A DNA stretch of 64,000 nucleotides from Mycobacterium kiyosense (GTDB lineage Bacteria > Actinomycetota > Actinomycetes > Mycobacteriales > Mycobacteriaceae), in contig AP025179.1 in NCBI GenBank assembly GCA_021654635.1, forward strand, positions 1,116,001 through 1,180,000, read 5' to 3'. Every line of letters begins with the position of its first letter. Positions within the stretch are counted from its first letter, which is position 1. The notes beneath the pieces are model-generated. The model was given only the letters and a program-made list of their open reading frames with translations. It was not told where the DNA came from and ran no database searches. Shown piece by piece: positions 18,957 through 29,451 of the stretch. Made by a program: the position numbers and the translations under genes.

Positions 18957-20825
18957 ATGTGCGGAATCGTCGGCTACGTCGGGCAGCGGCCTGCCTGCGA
19001 TGTCGTCATGAATGCGCTGCGCCGGATGGAATACCGCGGCTACGACTCGTCGGGCATCGCGCTGGTCGACGGAAAAGGCCGGCTCACCGTCCGCCGCCGG
19101 GCCGGTCAGCTGGCCAATCTGGAAGCCGCGATCACCGAGATGTCAGCCTCGGAGCTGGCCGGCACCGCCGGGTTGGGCCACACCCGCTGGGCCACCCACG
19201 GCCGCCCCACCGACCGCAACGCGCACCCGCATCGCGACGCCGCCGGACGCATCGCCGTCGTGCACAACGGCATCATCGAGAACTTCGCCGCCCTGCGCCA
19301 GGAGCTGGAGGCCACCGGTGTGGAGTTCGCCAGCGACACCGACACCGAGGTCGCGGTGCACCTGGTGGCACAGGCCTTCCATCAAGGCCCGACCGCCGGC
19401 GACTTCGTGGCCTCGGTGCTGTGCGTGCTGCGCCGGCTCGAAGGACACTTCACCCTGGTCTTCGCCAACGCCGACGATCCCGGCACCATCGTGGCCGCCC
19501 GCCGGTCGACCCCGCTGGTGGTGGGGATCGGCGACGGCGAAATGTTCGTCGGGTCCGACGTGGCCGCCTTCATCGAACACACCCGTCAGGCCGTCGAACT
19601 GGGCCAGGACCAGGCCGTGGTGATCACCGCCGACGGCTACCGGATCACCGACTTCCACGGCAACGACGACGCAGCCAACGCCCGCGAGTTCCATATCGAT
19701 TGGGACCTGGCCGCCGCCGAGAAGGGCGGCTACGAGTACTTCATGCTCAAAGAGATCGCCGAGCAACCGACCGCGGTGGCCGACACGCTGCTCGGCCACT
19801 TCGTGGACAACCGGATCGTGCTCGACGAACAGCGATTGTCCGATCAGGAACTGCGCGAGATCGACAAGGTGTTCGTGGTCGCCTGCGGTACCGCCTACCA
19901 CTCCGGGCTGCTCGCCAAGTACGCGATCGAGCACTGGACGCGGCTGCCCGTCGAAGTGGAGCTGGCCAGCGAATTCCGCTACCGCGATCCGGTTCTGGAC
20001 CGCAGCACGCTGGTGGTGGCGATCTCCCAGTCCGGGGAGACCGCCGACACGCTGGAAGCGGTGCGCCACGCCAAGGAGCAGAAGGCCAAGGTGCTCGCGG
20101 TCTGCAACACCAATGGCTCGCAGATCCCGCGGGAATGCGATGCGGTGCTCTACACCCGCGCCGGCCCCGAGATCGGCGTCGCGTCGACCAAGACGTTCCT
20201 GGCGCAGGTCGCGGCCAACTACCTGGTCGGCCTGGCGCTGGCGCAGGCACGCGGCACCAAGTACCCCGACGAGGTGGAGCGGGAGTACCGCGAGCTGGAA
20301 GCGATGCCGGACCTGGTGGCCCGGGTGATCGCAGCGACCGACCCGGTGGCCGAACTGGCCTACCGCTTCGCCAAGTCCTCGACGGTGCTGTTCCTGGGCC
20401 GCCACGTCGGCTACCCGGTGGCGTTGGAAGGCGCACTCAAGCTCAAGGAACTGGCCTACATGCACGCCGAGGGGTTCGCGGCCGGTGAGCTCAAGCACGG
20501 ACCCATCGCGCTGATCGAAGACGACCTGCCCGTCATCGTCGTGATGCCCTCACCAAAGGGCTCGGCCACGTTGCATGCCAAGTTGCTGTCCAACATCCGC
20601 GAGATCCAGGCGCGCGGCGCGGTGACCATCGTGATCGCCGAGGAGGGCGACGACACGGTCCGCCCGTACGCCGATCACTTGATCGAAATACCTTCGGTGT
20701 CAACGCTTTTGCAGCCGCTGCTGTCGACGATCCCGCTGCAGGTGTTTGCCGCGTCGGTGGCTCAGGCCCGCGGCTACGATGTCGACAAGCCGCGAAATCT
20801 GGCAAAGTCCGTCACCGTCGAATAG
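18957..20825 (+). CDS. glmS: Glutamine--fructose-6-phosphate aminotransferase GlmS
   Basis: Makes glucosamine-6-phosphate from fructose-6-phosphate and glutamine, the first step to UDP-GlcNAc. 622 residues. N-terminal glutaminase domain with catalytic Cys1 (MCGIVGYVG), GLGHTRWATHG and HNGIIENF. Two SIS isomerase domains follow, with ACGTAYHSG, SQSGETADT, STKTFLAQV and the C-terminal KPRNLAKSVTVE. The ATG is 13 bp from a divergent gene, implying a very short or absent leader; no glmS ribozyme-like structure is present. Confidence 0.97.
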   Translation: MCGIVGYVGQRPACDVVMNALRRMEYRGYDSSGIALVDGKGRLTVRRRAGQLANLEAAITEMSASELAGTAGLGHTRWATHGRPTDRNAHPHRDAAGRIAVVHNGIIENFAALRQELEATGVEFASDTDTEVAVHLVAQAFHQGPTAGDFVASVLCVLRRLEGHFTLVFANADDPGTIVAARRSTPLVVGIGDGEMFVGSDVAAFIEHTRQAVELGQDQAVVITADGYRITDFHGNDDAANAREFHIDWDLAAAEKGGYEYFMLKEIAEQPTAVADTLLGHFVDNRIVLDEQRLSDQELREIDKVFVVACGTAYHSGLLAKYAIEHWTRLPVEVELASEFRYRDPVLDRSTLVVAISQSGETADTLEAVRHAKEQKAKVLAVCNTNGSQIPRECDAVLYTRAGPEIGVASTKTFLAQVAANYLVGLALAQARGTKYPDEVEREYRELEAMPDLVARVIAATDPVAELAYRFAKSSTVLFLGRHVGYPVALEGALKLKELAYMHAEGFAAGELKHGPIALIEDDLPVIVVMPSPKGSATLHAKLLSNIREIQARGAVTIVIAEEGDDTVRPYADHLIEIPSVSTLLQPLLSTIPLQVFAASVAQARGYDVDKPRNLAKSVTVE

Positions 20826-20850
20826 GCGCGAACAGCCGTCGGGGAGGCAC

Positions 20851-21723
20851 ATGAGGCGGGGCATCATCGGTGTTGCGATCTTTGTCGCGGCATACGTAGG
20901 TCTGATCACGTTGTACGCCGTCACCGGCATGGGCCCGCCGCACCCGGTCAGCCAAGCGGGACCGGCCGCCGACGGCACCACGGTGACCGTGGACGTCGAA
21001 GGGATCCAGCCGTATAAGAGCGTGCTGGTGGCCAACCTGACCGTCGCGCCGGGGCCGGCGCTGCTGGATCCGCAGACCGGCGCCCTCAAGGACGACCTCA
21101 CTGTCTCGGTCACCTCCGCGACGACGCCGACCACCCGCTCCTGGCCGAAGGGCACCCAGCCGGGCGTCTTCCCGGTATCGCTGAACATCAACGGTGACGT
21201 GTCGGACTGGCCGCTGGACAGCTATCGTTCCGGGCCCGTCTCGGTGGACCTGTTCCGCGGCGCCGGACGGCCGCCTGAACGCCAGTCGGTGACATTCGTC
21301 GACCGGTTGCCGGGCTGGAAGGTCGAAGTGTCCGACGGCGAGGCGCAGGCGCCCTACCGGGTGCAGGTGGAGCGCTCGCCGAGCACGATAGCGCTCGCCG
21401 TCGTCCTGCTCGCGGTGTTGCTCACCCTCGCTGCGGTGGCGCTGTACGTCTCCGTTCAGACGGTGCGCGGCCTGCGTAAATTCCAGCCGCCGATGACGAC
21501 CTGGTTCGCGGCCATGCTGTTCGCGGTGATGCCGCTGCGCAACGCGCTACCCGACTCCCCGCCGTTCGGGGCCTGGATCGACGTCACGATCGTGGTGTGG
21601 GTGATCGTGGCGCTGGTGACCGCGATGACGCTCTATGTCTCCTGTTGGTGGCGGCATCTGGCCCCCGGCTACGACGAGCCGGCGAAATCCGTCGTGGAGC
21701 GGCCGCCGGCGGAACGCGAATAA
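20851..21723 (+). CDS. DUF4436 membrane protein, Rv3435c-like
   Basis: About 290 residues: an N-terminal transmembrane helix (GVAIFVAAYVGLITLYAV), an extracytoplasmic beta-rich domain of about 180 residues, then three hydrophobic helices (LAVVLLAVLLTLAAVALYV, WFAAMLFAVMPLRNALP, DVTIVVWVIVALVTAMTLYV). This is the DUF4436 layout. ATG 20851 follows GGGGAGG. It is 25 bp after glmS and 9 bp before the next membrane protein gene, so the three may be co-transcribed. Function unknown. Confidence 0.8.
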   Translation: MRRGIIGVAIFVAAYVGLITLYAVTGMGPPHPVSQAGPAADGTTVTVDVEGIQPYKSVLVANLTVAPGPALLDPQTGALKDDLTVSVTSATTPTTRSWPKGTQPGVFPVSLNINGDVSDWPLDSYRSGPVSVDLFRGAGRPPERQSVTFVDRLPGWKVEVSDGEAQAPYRVQVERSPSTIALAVVLLAVLLTLAAVALYVSVQTVRGLRKFQPPMTTWFAAMLFAVMPLRNALPDSPPFGAWIDVTIVVWVIVALVTAMTLYVSCWWRHLAPGYDEPAKSVVERPPAERE

Positions 21724-21732
21724 GCTGAACCC

Positions 21733-22443
21733 GTGGTGAACAAAGCTGCGTCGGCACGGCTGCGCGTCCTGGTGATGGCCGTCTGGCGCTATGTCACCAG
21801 CGCCCCGCTGACCTACGGCTGGCTACTTGTGTTGGCGGTCACCACGATCGTGCAGCACGTGCTCACCCACCGCCAACTGCACTCGGTGCTCCTGCACCGG
21901 TTCACCAACATCCACGCCCTGGCCACTGATCCGCTGCAGGTGCTGTTCTCCAGCCTGTTCTGGATCGACGGCAAGAGCCTGGAACCCTATCTGCTGCTGT
22001 TCACCCTGTTCCTCGCCCCGGCCGAACGCTGGTTGGGCCAGTTGCGTTGGCTCACAGTGGGATTGAGCGCACATATCCTGGCCACCTACATCAGCGAAGG
22101 ACTGCTCTACATCGCGATCGAACTGCACAACGCCTCCGAGCGGTCGGTGCGCGCACACGACATCGGGGTCAGCTACTTCCTGGTCGGGGTGATGGGGGTG
22201 CTGACTTATCACATCGCGCGGCCCTGGCGGTGGGGCTATCTCGCGGTGCTGCTGCTCATCTTCGGCTTCCCGGTGCTCATCATGGACCGCATCGAGCTCA
22301 GTTTCACCGCGATCGGCCACTTCGCGTCGCTGCTGATCGGCCTGGCCTTCTACCCGATGACCAAGGAGCGCAAGCGCGCGCAGCTGAGCCCGGACAAAAT
22401 CAGGGACAGGTATCGGCGTCTGCGCGCCACGGCGTCCAAGTGA
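21733..22443 (+). CDS. Rhomboid-like polytopic membrane protein, Rv3434c-like
   Basis: 236 residues with about six hydrophobic helices: PLTYGWLLVLAVTTIVQHVL, LEPYLLLFTLFLAPAERWL, TVGLSAHILATYISEGLLYI, GVSYFLVGVMGVLTYHI, WGYLAVLLLIFGFPVLIM and IGHFASLLIGLAFYPM. The topology and the final GH-containing helix resemble rhomboid-like proteins, but no GxSG catalytic Ser is seen, so protease activity is doubtful. GTG start. Located between the DUF4436 gene and nnr as in M. tuberculosis. Confidence 0.78.
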   Translation: MVNKAASARLRVLVMAVWRYVTSAPLTYGWLLVLAVTTIVQHVLTHRQLHSVLLHRFTNIHALATDPLQVLFSSLFWIDGKSLEPYLLLFTLFLAPAERWLGQLRWLTVGLSAHILATYISEGLLYIAIELHNASERSVRAHDIGVSYFLVGVMGVLTYHIARPWRWGYLAVLLLIFGFPVLIMDRIELSFTAIGHFASLLIGLAFYPMTKERKRAQLSPDKIRDRYRRLRATASK

Positions 22444-22551
22444 CCCGTCCACCGCGCCTACCGTTCCGAAGCCGCGGCGCGGCTGTGCGGGTCGGCCGCG
22501 ACACGTAATGTTGGGGAGCGCGGGGCAGGGAACGACGGGAGCGAACGGCTG

Positions 22552-23966
22552 ATGCGGCATTACTACTCGGCAGACGCGATCCGCGAGGCCGAAGCGCCGC
22601 TGCTGGCCAGCCTTCCCGACGGCGCCCTGATGCGCCGAGCCGCTTTCGGTCTGGCCACCGAGATCCTGCGCGAGCTGACCGCCCGCACGGGCGGGGTCGC
22701 CGGCCGGCGGGTCTGTGCGGTCGTCGGTTCGGGTGACAACGGCGGGGACGCGCTGTGGGCGGCGACCTTCGTGCGCCGCCGCGGGGCGGCCGCCGACGCC
22801 GTGTTGCTCAACCGGACCACACCCATCGCAACGGGCTGGCGGCGTTCCGCAAAGCCGGCGGCCGGGTCGTCGAAAAGGTCGATGCGGCAACCGATCTCGT
22901 CATCGACGGGGTGGTGGGCATCTCCGGGTCCGGTCCGCTGCGGCCGGCGGCGGCCGAGGTGTTCGAGCAGGCTGCCGGAATACCGGTGCTGGCCGTCGAC
23001 ATCCCCAGCGGCATCGACGTCGCGACCGGCGCGATCACCGGACCCGCTGTGCACGCCGCGGCAACGGTCACCTTCGGCGGACTCAAGCCCGTGCATGCGC
23101 TGGCCGACTGCGGCCGCGTCGCACTCATCGACATCGGTCTGGACCTGCCACCCACCGACCTGCTGGGATTCGAGGCCGCCGATGTCCTGGCGCGCTGGCC
23201 GGTGCCGGGCACTCGCGACGACAAGTACACCCAGGGCGTCACCGGCGTGCTGGCGGGCTCCTCGACCTATCCGGGGGCTGCGGTGCTGTGCACGGGCGCG
23301 GCAGTGGCCACCCACTCGGGCATGGTCCGCTACGCCGGCACCGCCAAAGACCAGGTGCTGGCGCACTGGCCGGAGGTGATCGCATCGCCCACCCCGGCGG
23401 CCGCCGGTCGAGTGCAGGCCTGGGTGGTGGGGCCGGGTCTGGGCACCGACGACAACGCTGCCGCCGCGTTGTGGTTCGCCCTCGAAAGCGACCTGCCGGT
23501 GCTGGTGGACGCCGACGGTCTCACCATGCTGGCCGCCCATCCCGATCTGCTCGAAAACCGCAGCGCGCCGACCGTCCTGACGCCGCATGCCGGCGAGTTC
23601 GCCCGGCTCGCGGGGGCGCCGCCGGGCGACGACCGGGTCACCGCGGTGCGCAGACTCGCGGACGCGTTCGGGGCCACCGTGCTGCTCAAGGGCAACGTCA
23701 CCGTCATCGCCGACCCGGGCGGTTCAGCGTATCTGAACCCGGCCGGCCAGTCCTGGGCGGCGACCGCCGGCTCGGGGGACGTGCTGTCCGGCATGATCGG
23801 TGCGCTGCTGGCCTCGGGTCTGCCGCCCGCCGAGGCCGCCGCGGCCGCCGCGTTCGTGCACGCCCGGGCGGCCGGGCTGGCGGCGGCCAACCCCGGACCC
23901 GGCGAGGCGCCCACGTCGGCGTCGCGCATCCTGCATCACATCCGGGCCGCAGTGGCCTCCCTCTAG
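22552..23966 (+). CDS. nnr: Bifunctional NAD(P)H-hydrate repair enzyme Nnr (one frameshift)
   Basis: Repairs hydrated NADH/NADPH: an N-terminal epimerase (YjeF-N) domain and a C-terminal ADP/ATP-dependent dehydratase (carbohydrate kinase-like) domain. N-domain: RRVCAVVGSGDNGGDALWAA. C-domain: WVVGPGLG, LVDADGLT, LTPHAGEFARL and the catalytic TAGSGDVLSGMIG. A missing C at 22812-22813 (AACCGG for AACCCGG) breaks the frame; with it, the protein reads NPDHTHRNGLAAF and is about 471 residues, normal for Nnr. The gadB-like gene follows after 17 bp. Confidence 0.9.
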
Positions 23967-23983
23967 CCCCGAAAGGACCCACC

Positions 23984-25372
23984 GTGTCCCACAGCCATCC
24001 GACAGCGGACACCCATTCCCTGGCGCCCGCCTACACCAGCCGGTTGTTCACTGCGCCGGTGCCGGCGCTGCGGCTGCCCGAGGAGTCGATGGACCCCGAA
24101 GCGGCCTACCGGTTCATCCACGACGAGTTGATGCTGGACGGTAGCTCGCGGTTGAACCTGGCCACCTTCGTCACCACCTGGATGGACCCCGAGGCCGGCA
24201 AGCTGATGGCCGAGACCTTCGACAAGAACATGATCGACAAGGACGAATACCCGGCGACCGCGGCGATCGAGCAGCGCTGCGTGTGCATGGTGGCCGACCT
24301 GTTCCACGCCGAGAACCTCAGCGACTCCGACCCCGCCAGTGCCTGCGGCGTGTCGACGATCGGCTCCAGTGAGGCGGTGATGCTGGGCGGCCTGGCCATG
24401 AAATGGCGGTGGCGTCAGCGGGTCGGCAAAGACTGGCGGGGCCGCACGCCCAACCTGGTGATGGGCTCCAACGTGCAGGTGGTGTGGGAGAAGTTCTGCC
24501 GCTACTTCGATGTCGAGCCGATCTACCTGCCGATGGAGGAAGGGCGTTATGTCATCACCCCCGAGCAGGTGGTCGACGCCGTCAACGAGGACACCATCGG
24601 GGTGGTGGCGATCCTGGGCACCACCTACACCGGCGAACTCGAACCCGTCGCGGAGATCTGCGCGGCGCTGGACAGCCTCGCAGCAAGCGGCGGGGTGGAC
24701 ATTCCGGTGCACGTGGACGCCGCCAGCGGGGGGATTCGTGGTGCCGTTCCTGCACCCCGAGCTCAAATGGGACTTCCGGCTGCCGCGGGTGGTGTCGATC
24801 AACGTCAGCGGCCACAAGTACGGCCTGACCTATCCCGGTATCGGTTTCGTGGTGTGGCGCAGCTCCGAATACCTGCCCGAGGATCTGATCTTCCGGGTCA
24901 ACTATCTCGGCGGCGACATGCCGACCTTCACGCTGAACTTCTCCCGGCCCGGCAACCAGGTGGTCGGTCAGTATTACAACTTCCTGCGGCTGGGCCGCGA
25001 GGGCTATACCCAGGTGATGCAGTCGCTGTCGGCGACGGCGCGCTGGCTCGGCGAGCAGCTGTGCGCACCGGCGAGCACTGCGAGCTCATCTCCGACGGCT
25101 CGGCGATCCCGGTGGTCAGCTTCCGGCTGGCCAAGGACCGCGGCTACACCGAGTTCGACGTCTCCCACGAGCTGCGCGGCTACGGATGGCAGGTGCCCGC
25201 CTACACCATGCCGGAGAACGCCACGAACGTCTCCGTGTTGCGCATCGTGGTGCGCGAGGGCCTGTCCGCCGACCTGGCCCGCGCACTGCACGACGACGCG
25301 CGCAAGGCGCTGGCGTCGCTGGACAAGCTCAAGCCGGGCGGGCACTACGACGCGGAGCACTTCGCGCACTGA
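23984..25372 (+). CDS. gadB: Glutamate decarboxylase (PLP-dependent), two compensating frameshifts
   Basis: Converts glutamate to 4-aminobutyrate and CO2, consuming a proton. The group II decarboxylase fold is clear: [53 protein letters not shown], then the PLP lysine in [15 protein letters not shown]. The frame slips at G6 24728-24733 (one G too many; [13 protein letters not shown] restored) and slips back near 25059-25062 (one base missing; [11 protein letters not shown] restored). Net length is 462 residues, normal. GTG start after GAAAGGA. Followed 28 bp later by alr. Confidence 0.9.
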   Translation: MSHSHPTADTHSLAPAYTSRLFTAPVPALRLPEESMDPEAAYRFIHDELMLDGSSRLNLATFVTTWMDPEAGKLMAETFDKNMIDKDEYPATAAIEQRCVCMVADLFHAENLSDSDPASACGVSTIGSSEAVMLGGLAMKWRWRQRVGKDWRGRTPNLVMGSNVQVVWEKFCRYFDVEPIYLPMEEGRYVITPEQVVDAVNEDTIGVVAILGTTYTGELEPVAEICAALDSLAASGGVDIPVHVDAASGGIRGAVPAPRAQMGLPAAAGGVDQRQRPQVRPDLSRYRFRGVAQLRIPARGSDLPGQLSRRRHADLHAELLPARQPGGRSVLQLPAAGPRGLYPGDAVAVGDGALARRAAVRTGEHCELISDGSAIPVVSFRLAKDRGYTEFDVSHELRGYGWQVPAYTMPENATNVSVLRIVVREGLSADLARALHDDARKALASLDKLKPGGHYDAEHFAH

Positions 25373-25400
25373 GCGATCCGGCGCACCGGGGTCTGGGACA

Positions 25401-26552
25401 ATGGCTGGCGTGTCTGTTACCCCGGGCGTCCTGGCCGAAGCCGTCATCGACCTGGGCGCCATCGAACACAACGTACGGCTGCTGTGTGAGCACGCCGGCA
25501 GCGCGCAGGTCATGGCCGTGGTCAAGGCCGACGGCTACGGCCACGGCGCCACCCAGGTCGCCTACGCGGCGCTGGCCGCCGGCGCCACCGAGTTCGGGGT
25601 GGCCACCGTCGACGAGGCGCTCGCGCTGAGGGCCGACAACATCGTCGACCCGATCTTGGCCTGGCTGCATCCGCCCGGCTTCGACTTCGCACCGGCGTTG
25701 CACGGCGATGTCGAGATCGCGGTCTCTTCCGCGCGTCAACTCGACGAACTGCTCGACGCGGTGCACCGGACCGGCATCAGGGCGACCGTGACGGTCAAGG
25801 TCGACACCGGGCTGAACCGCAACGGTGTGTCCGCGGCGGAATACCCGGCGCTGCTGACCGCCCTGCAGAAGGCTGCTGCCGAGCACGCGGTCCGGCTGCG
25901 CGGCCTGATGTCACACATGGTGTTCGCCGACGCCCCCGACGAAGCCATCAACGACCTGCAGGCCCGACGGTTCCGCGACATGCTGGCCTACGCCCGCGAC
26001 CAGGGCGTGCAGTTCGAGGTGGCGCACCTGTCGAACTCCTCGGCCACCATGGTCCGTCCGGATCTGGCGTTCGACCTGGTGCGTCCGGGTATCGCGGTGT
26101 ACGGGCTGAGCCCGGTGCCCGACCGGGGCGACATGGGCCTGGTGCCGGCGATGACGCTGAAATGCCCGGTGGCACTGGTGAAGTCGGTCAAAGCGGGGGA
26201 CGGCGTGTCGTACGGGCACACCTGGACCGCCGAACGCGACACCAGCGTGGCACTGCTACCCATCGGCTACGCCGACGGCGTGATCCGGGCATTGGGCAAT
26301 CGGCTCGAGGTGTCGATCAACGGCCGGCGCCGGCCCGGGGTGGGCCGGATCTGCATGGACCAGTTCGTCGTCGACCTCGGTCCCGGGCGGCCCGACGTGG
26401 CCGAGGGCGACGAGGCGATCCTGTTCGGGCCCGGCACGCACGGCGAGCCCACCGCGCAGGATTGGGCCGACCTGGTCGGCACCATCCACTACGAGGTCGT
26501 CACCGGCATCCGCGGTCGCATCGCCAGGACCTACCGCGAGGCGCGAGGTTGA
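25401..26552 (+). CDS. alr: Alanine racemase
   Basis: PLP enzyme that makes D-alanine for peptidoglycan. 383 residues: N-terminal TIM barrel with the PLP lysine in [11 protein letters not shown] near residue 40, [27 protein letters not shown] and VRPGIAVYG; the C-terminal beta domain has the catalytic Tyr in GVSYGHTW and [15 protein letters not shown] chose ATG 25401. Homologues can have a longer N-terminus, but here upstream codons belong to gadB. The TGA overlaps a TTG start of the next gene. Confidence 0.96.
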   Translation: MAGVSVTPGVLAEAVIDLGAIEHNVRLLCEHAGSAQVMAVVKADGYGHGATQVAYAALAAGATEFGVATVDEALALRADNIVDPILAWLHPPGFDFAPALHGDVEIAVSSARQLDELLDAVHRTGIRATVTVKVDTGLNRNGVSAAEYPALLTALQKAAAEHAVRLRGLMSHMVFADAPDEAINDLQARRFRDMLAYARDQGVQFEVAHLSNSSATMVRPDLAFDLVRPGIAVYGLSPVPDRGDMGLVPAMTLKCPVALVKSVKAGDGVSYGHTWTAERDTSVALLPIGYADGVIRALGNRLEVSINGRRRPGVGRICMDQFVVDLGPGRPDVAEGDEAILFGPGTHGEPTAQDWADLVGTIHYEVVTGIRGRIARTYREARG

Positions 26553-27656
26553 GTGCTGAGGAAACCCAGAAGCGGCAGAAGGCTTGGCTGGCGGGTGGCG
26601 CCGGGCTGACGGCCGTCGCCACTCTGGTCGGAGCCTCGGCGCGGCGGTCGATGGCCGATCGCGCCCGCGGCGCCGAAGACCCCTACGCCGGCGAGGACTT
26701 CGACCGGCTGGACTGCGACCGCAGCCTGGTGGTGACCACCGCCGACGGGGTACCGCTGGCGGTGCGCGAGTCCGGGCCCGAAGATGCGCCGCTGACGCTG
26801 GTGTTCGCGCACGGGTTCTGTCTTCGCATGGGCGCGTTCCACTTTCAGCGAATGCGGCTGGGCGAGCAATGGGGTCCCCGGGTGCGGATGGTGTTCTACG
26901 ACCAACGCGGCCACGGCCAATCCGGTGAAGCCGCACCGGAGACCTACAACTTGACCCAACTCGGCCAGGATCTGGAAGCCGTGCTGCGGGCGAGGGTGCC
27001 ACGCGGGCCGATCGTGCTGGTCGGGCATTCCATGGGCGGCATGACGGTGCTCTCGCACGCCCGGCAGTTTCCCGACCAGTACGGCCGCCGGATCGTGGGT
27101 GTGGCGCTGATCTCCACCGCCGCCGAGGGTGACCCGCTCGCCGTTGGGCGAGGTGCTGACCAATCCGGCGATGAAGGCGGTGCGTTTCGCCGCGCGGTCG
27201 GCCCCCCGGCTGTTGCATCGCGGGCGCAGGGCATCTCGGGCGCTGATCGGCCCGATCCTGCGGGCCGCGTCCTACAGCGACCTGGAGGTCAGTCGCACCC
27301 TGGACGCGTTCTCCCAGCGCATGATGAACAGCACTCCGATCGCGACGATGGTCGGTTTCCTGCGGGCCCTCGAGGTACACGACGAGACGGCCGGGCTGTG
27401 GACGTTGCTGAAGGTGCCGGTTCTGGTGGCCTGCGGTGACCATGATCTGCTCACCCCGGATGAATATTCGCGCAAGATCGCGGCCTCGTTGCCGCGCTCG
27501 GAACTGGTGATCGTCGAGGGTGCAAGTCATCTGGCCTTACTGGACAAGCCCGACGCCATCAACGACGGGCTGGCCCGGCTGGTCGAGCGGGCGTTGCCGG
27601 GCAAGCTGACGCTGCGGTACCGGCGGTTGCGGGAACGGATGCGACGACGTGGCTGA
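26549..27656 (+). CDS. Alpha/beta hydrolase (one frameshift)
   Basis: About 369 residues after repair. Core: [19 protein letters not shown] (oxyanion region), [11 protein letters not shown], nucleophile elbow VGHSMGG, acid in [11 protein letters not shown], and His in [12 protein letters not shown]. An N-terminal hydrophobic stretch ([18 protein letters not shown]) suggests a membrane anchor. One G too many in GAGGGTGACC near 27127-27130 splits the gene; with GAGGTGACC the product runs through [17 protein letters not shown] start overlaps the alr stop; the end overlaps tsaE by 8 bp, giving an alr-hydrolase-tsaE operon. Substrate unknown. Confidence 0.86.
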
Positions 27657-28116
27657 ATTATCAAGTGGCACAGCCACCTTGGAGCGTCCCGAGGACACCG
27701 TCGCGCTGGGAGTCCGGCTGGGCCGGGAGCTGCGCGCCGGGGACGTGGTGGTGCTGTCCGGCCCACTCGGCGCGGGAAAGACCGTGTTGGCCAAGGGAAT
27801 TGCCGAGGCGATGGAGGTCGAGGGCCCGATCACGTCGCCGACCTACGTGCTGGCCCGGGTGCACCCGGCGCGTGCGGCCGGCCGGCCGGCGATGATCCAC
27901 GTCGACGTCTACCGGCTGTTGGACGTGGGGGGAGTCGACCTGATGGGCGAGATCGACTCCTTGGACCTGGACACCGATCTGCAGGACGCGGTTGTGGTGG
28001 TCGAGTGGGGTGAGGGACTGGTGGAACGCCTCGCCGAGCGGCACCTGGACATCCGGCTGGAACGGGTCAGCCACTCCGACGTGCGGATCGCCACCTGGCA
28101 GTGGACCGGCCCCTGA
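27649..28116 (+). CDS. tsaE: tRNA N6-threonylcarbamoyladenosine biosynthesis ATPase TsaE
   Basis: Small P-loop ATPase that supports the TsaB-TsaD complex making t6A37 in tRNA. 155 residues with Walker A SGPLGAGKTVLAKG, SPTYVLAR (switch region), HVDVYRL and VVVEWGEGL, all family marks. GTG start, overlapping the upstream hydrolase. In M. tuberculosis it directly precedes tsaB; here about 9.9 kb separate them. The gene ends 13 bp from the convergent PE-lipase gene. Confidence 0.94.
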   Translation: MAELSSGTATLERPEDTVALGVRLGRELRAGDVVVLSGPLGAGKTVLAKGIAEAMEVEGPITSPTYVLARVHPARAAGRPAMIHVDVYRLLDVGGVDLMGEIDSLDLDTDLQDAVVVVEWGEGLVERLAERHLDIRLERVSHSDVRIATWQWTGP

Positions 28117-28129
28117 GCGGGCCTGCTGG

Positions 28130-29437
28130 TCAGATGCCGAGTTCCTGCTCGAGTTGCGGCCAATAGCGGGACCCGTCCGGGCTCAGGAACATCCAGTCGT
28201 GGATTTCGCTGTTGACCAGAGCGAAGTTGACCGCAGCGCCTTGGGTCACCGCCTCGTGCTGCAGGACGAGCGCGTCCGGTGAAACCTCGTCCAGCGAGCC
28301 CGAGTACACGTAGGTCGGTGGCAGGCCCTTGAGCGACCCGTACAGCGGACTCACCTCGTAGTTGTTCTCGGGCAGGGTGCCCGCCCACACTTTGCCGATG
28401 TTCTGCGCCGCGCTGCCGAGCGGAGGGAGATACGGATCATTGACGTACGCGATGTTCGGGTTGGCGTTCGACAGGTCCAGCCAGGGCGACAGCAGCACCA
28501 TCGACGCCGGAACGGGTTGGTTGTTGGCAACGAGGTACTCCACCGACGCGAGTGCCAGGGTGCCGCCCGCGGAATCCCCCAGCGCACTGACTTTCGCAGC
28601 CCCGTGCGCGGCGATTTCCGACGAGATCAGCCCGGCCATCGCCGGCACCACTACTCCGGCGGTGCCACCCTGCTGCATCAGCGGGTAAATCGGCACTTCG
28701 ATCGCCGCGCCGGTCTGGTAGGCCATCAGCGAGTAGTCGATCCAGTGAAAGATCGTGGGCGGCAGGATGAATGCGCCGCCGTGAATGGCGACCACGTAGT
28801 CTCCGTCGGGATGCGCGGGCGCGATCTGCACGACGCTGATCCCGTCGTAGGTGGTCTGCTGGACTGTCTCACCCAGCAGCAGCGACAGGATCTTCGGCGG
28901 ACTGTTGCCCAGGATCAGCGACAGGCCCGGGGCGTTGCTGGCGAGCACCGCCAGCAGCGGCGATTGCGGGTTGCCCCATTGGTCGTAGACGCCGGTGCCG
29001 GTCAGCAGAGCTTTGACCGGATACAACGCGGCGGTTTCGATCCTCGATGCCAGCGACGGCGTGCCGGTGAACGCCGGGTTGAGCGAGGCCGGGACGGGTG
29101 TGACCGGTGGCGATCCGAAGATGTCGGTGGCCAGCGTATCCGCTAACGCCGTCAAATTGACGGCCTCGGCGCCGGCGTAAGAGCCCGCACTGGCCCGCAA
29201 CGTCTGCACGAACAGGTCGTGAAACGCGGCCGCCTGCGCGCTGAGCGTCTGAAAGCCTTGACCGTGCGCGGAGAACACCGCCGCGATCGCCGCCGATACC
29301 TCGTCCTCGGCGGCGGCGAGCCCCGAGCTGATCGAGGCGGCGACCGCCGCCCTGACCTCGCCGAGCCACGAGCCGAGATCCGCCAGATCCGTTGCCGCCG
29401 TTGCCACTAACTCCGGTGCCGCGATGACGTACGACAT
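28130..29437 (-). CDS. PE-family lipase, LipY-like
   Basis: 435 residues: an N-terminal PE domain ([36 protein letters not shown], about 95 residues), a linker, then a hormone-sensitive-lipase type alpha/beta hydrolase domain. Oxyanion motif AIHGGAF, nucleophile GDSAGGT, acid in [12 protein letters not shown] and His in NSEIHDWMF. The order and length match LipY (Rv3097c), a triacylglycerol lipase exported through ESX-5 with its PE domain as signal. PE/ESX-5 export here is inferred. It follows a PE_PGRS gene on the same strand with a 14 bp gap, so the two probably form one transcript. Confidence 0.88.
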   Translation of the reverse strand: MSYVIAAPELVATAATDLADLGSWLGEVRAAVAASISSGLAAAEDEVSAAIAAVFSAHGQGFQTLSAQAAAFHDLFVQTLRASAGSYAGAEAVNLTALADTLATDIFGSPPVTPVPASLNPAFTGTPSLASRIETAALYPVKALLTGTGVYDQWGNPQSPLLAVLASNAPGLSLILGNSPPKILSLLLGETVQQTTYDGISVVQIAPAHPDGDYVVAIHGGAFILPPTIFHWIDYSLMAYQTGAAIEVPIYPLMQQGGTAGVVVPAMAGLISSEIAAHGAAKVSALGDSAGGTLALASVEYLVANNQPVPASMVLLSPWLDLSNANPNIAYVNDPYLPPLGSAAQNIGKVWAGTLPENNYEVSPLYGSLKGLPPTYVYSGSLDEVSPDALVLQHEAVTQGAAVNFALVNSEIHDWMFLSPDGSRYWPQLEQELGI

Positions 29438-29451
29438 GGGCTGATCGGTCC

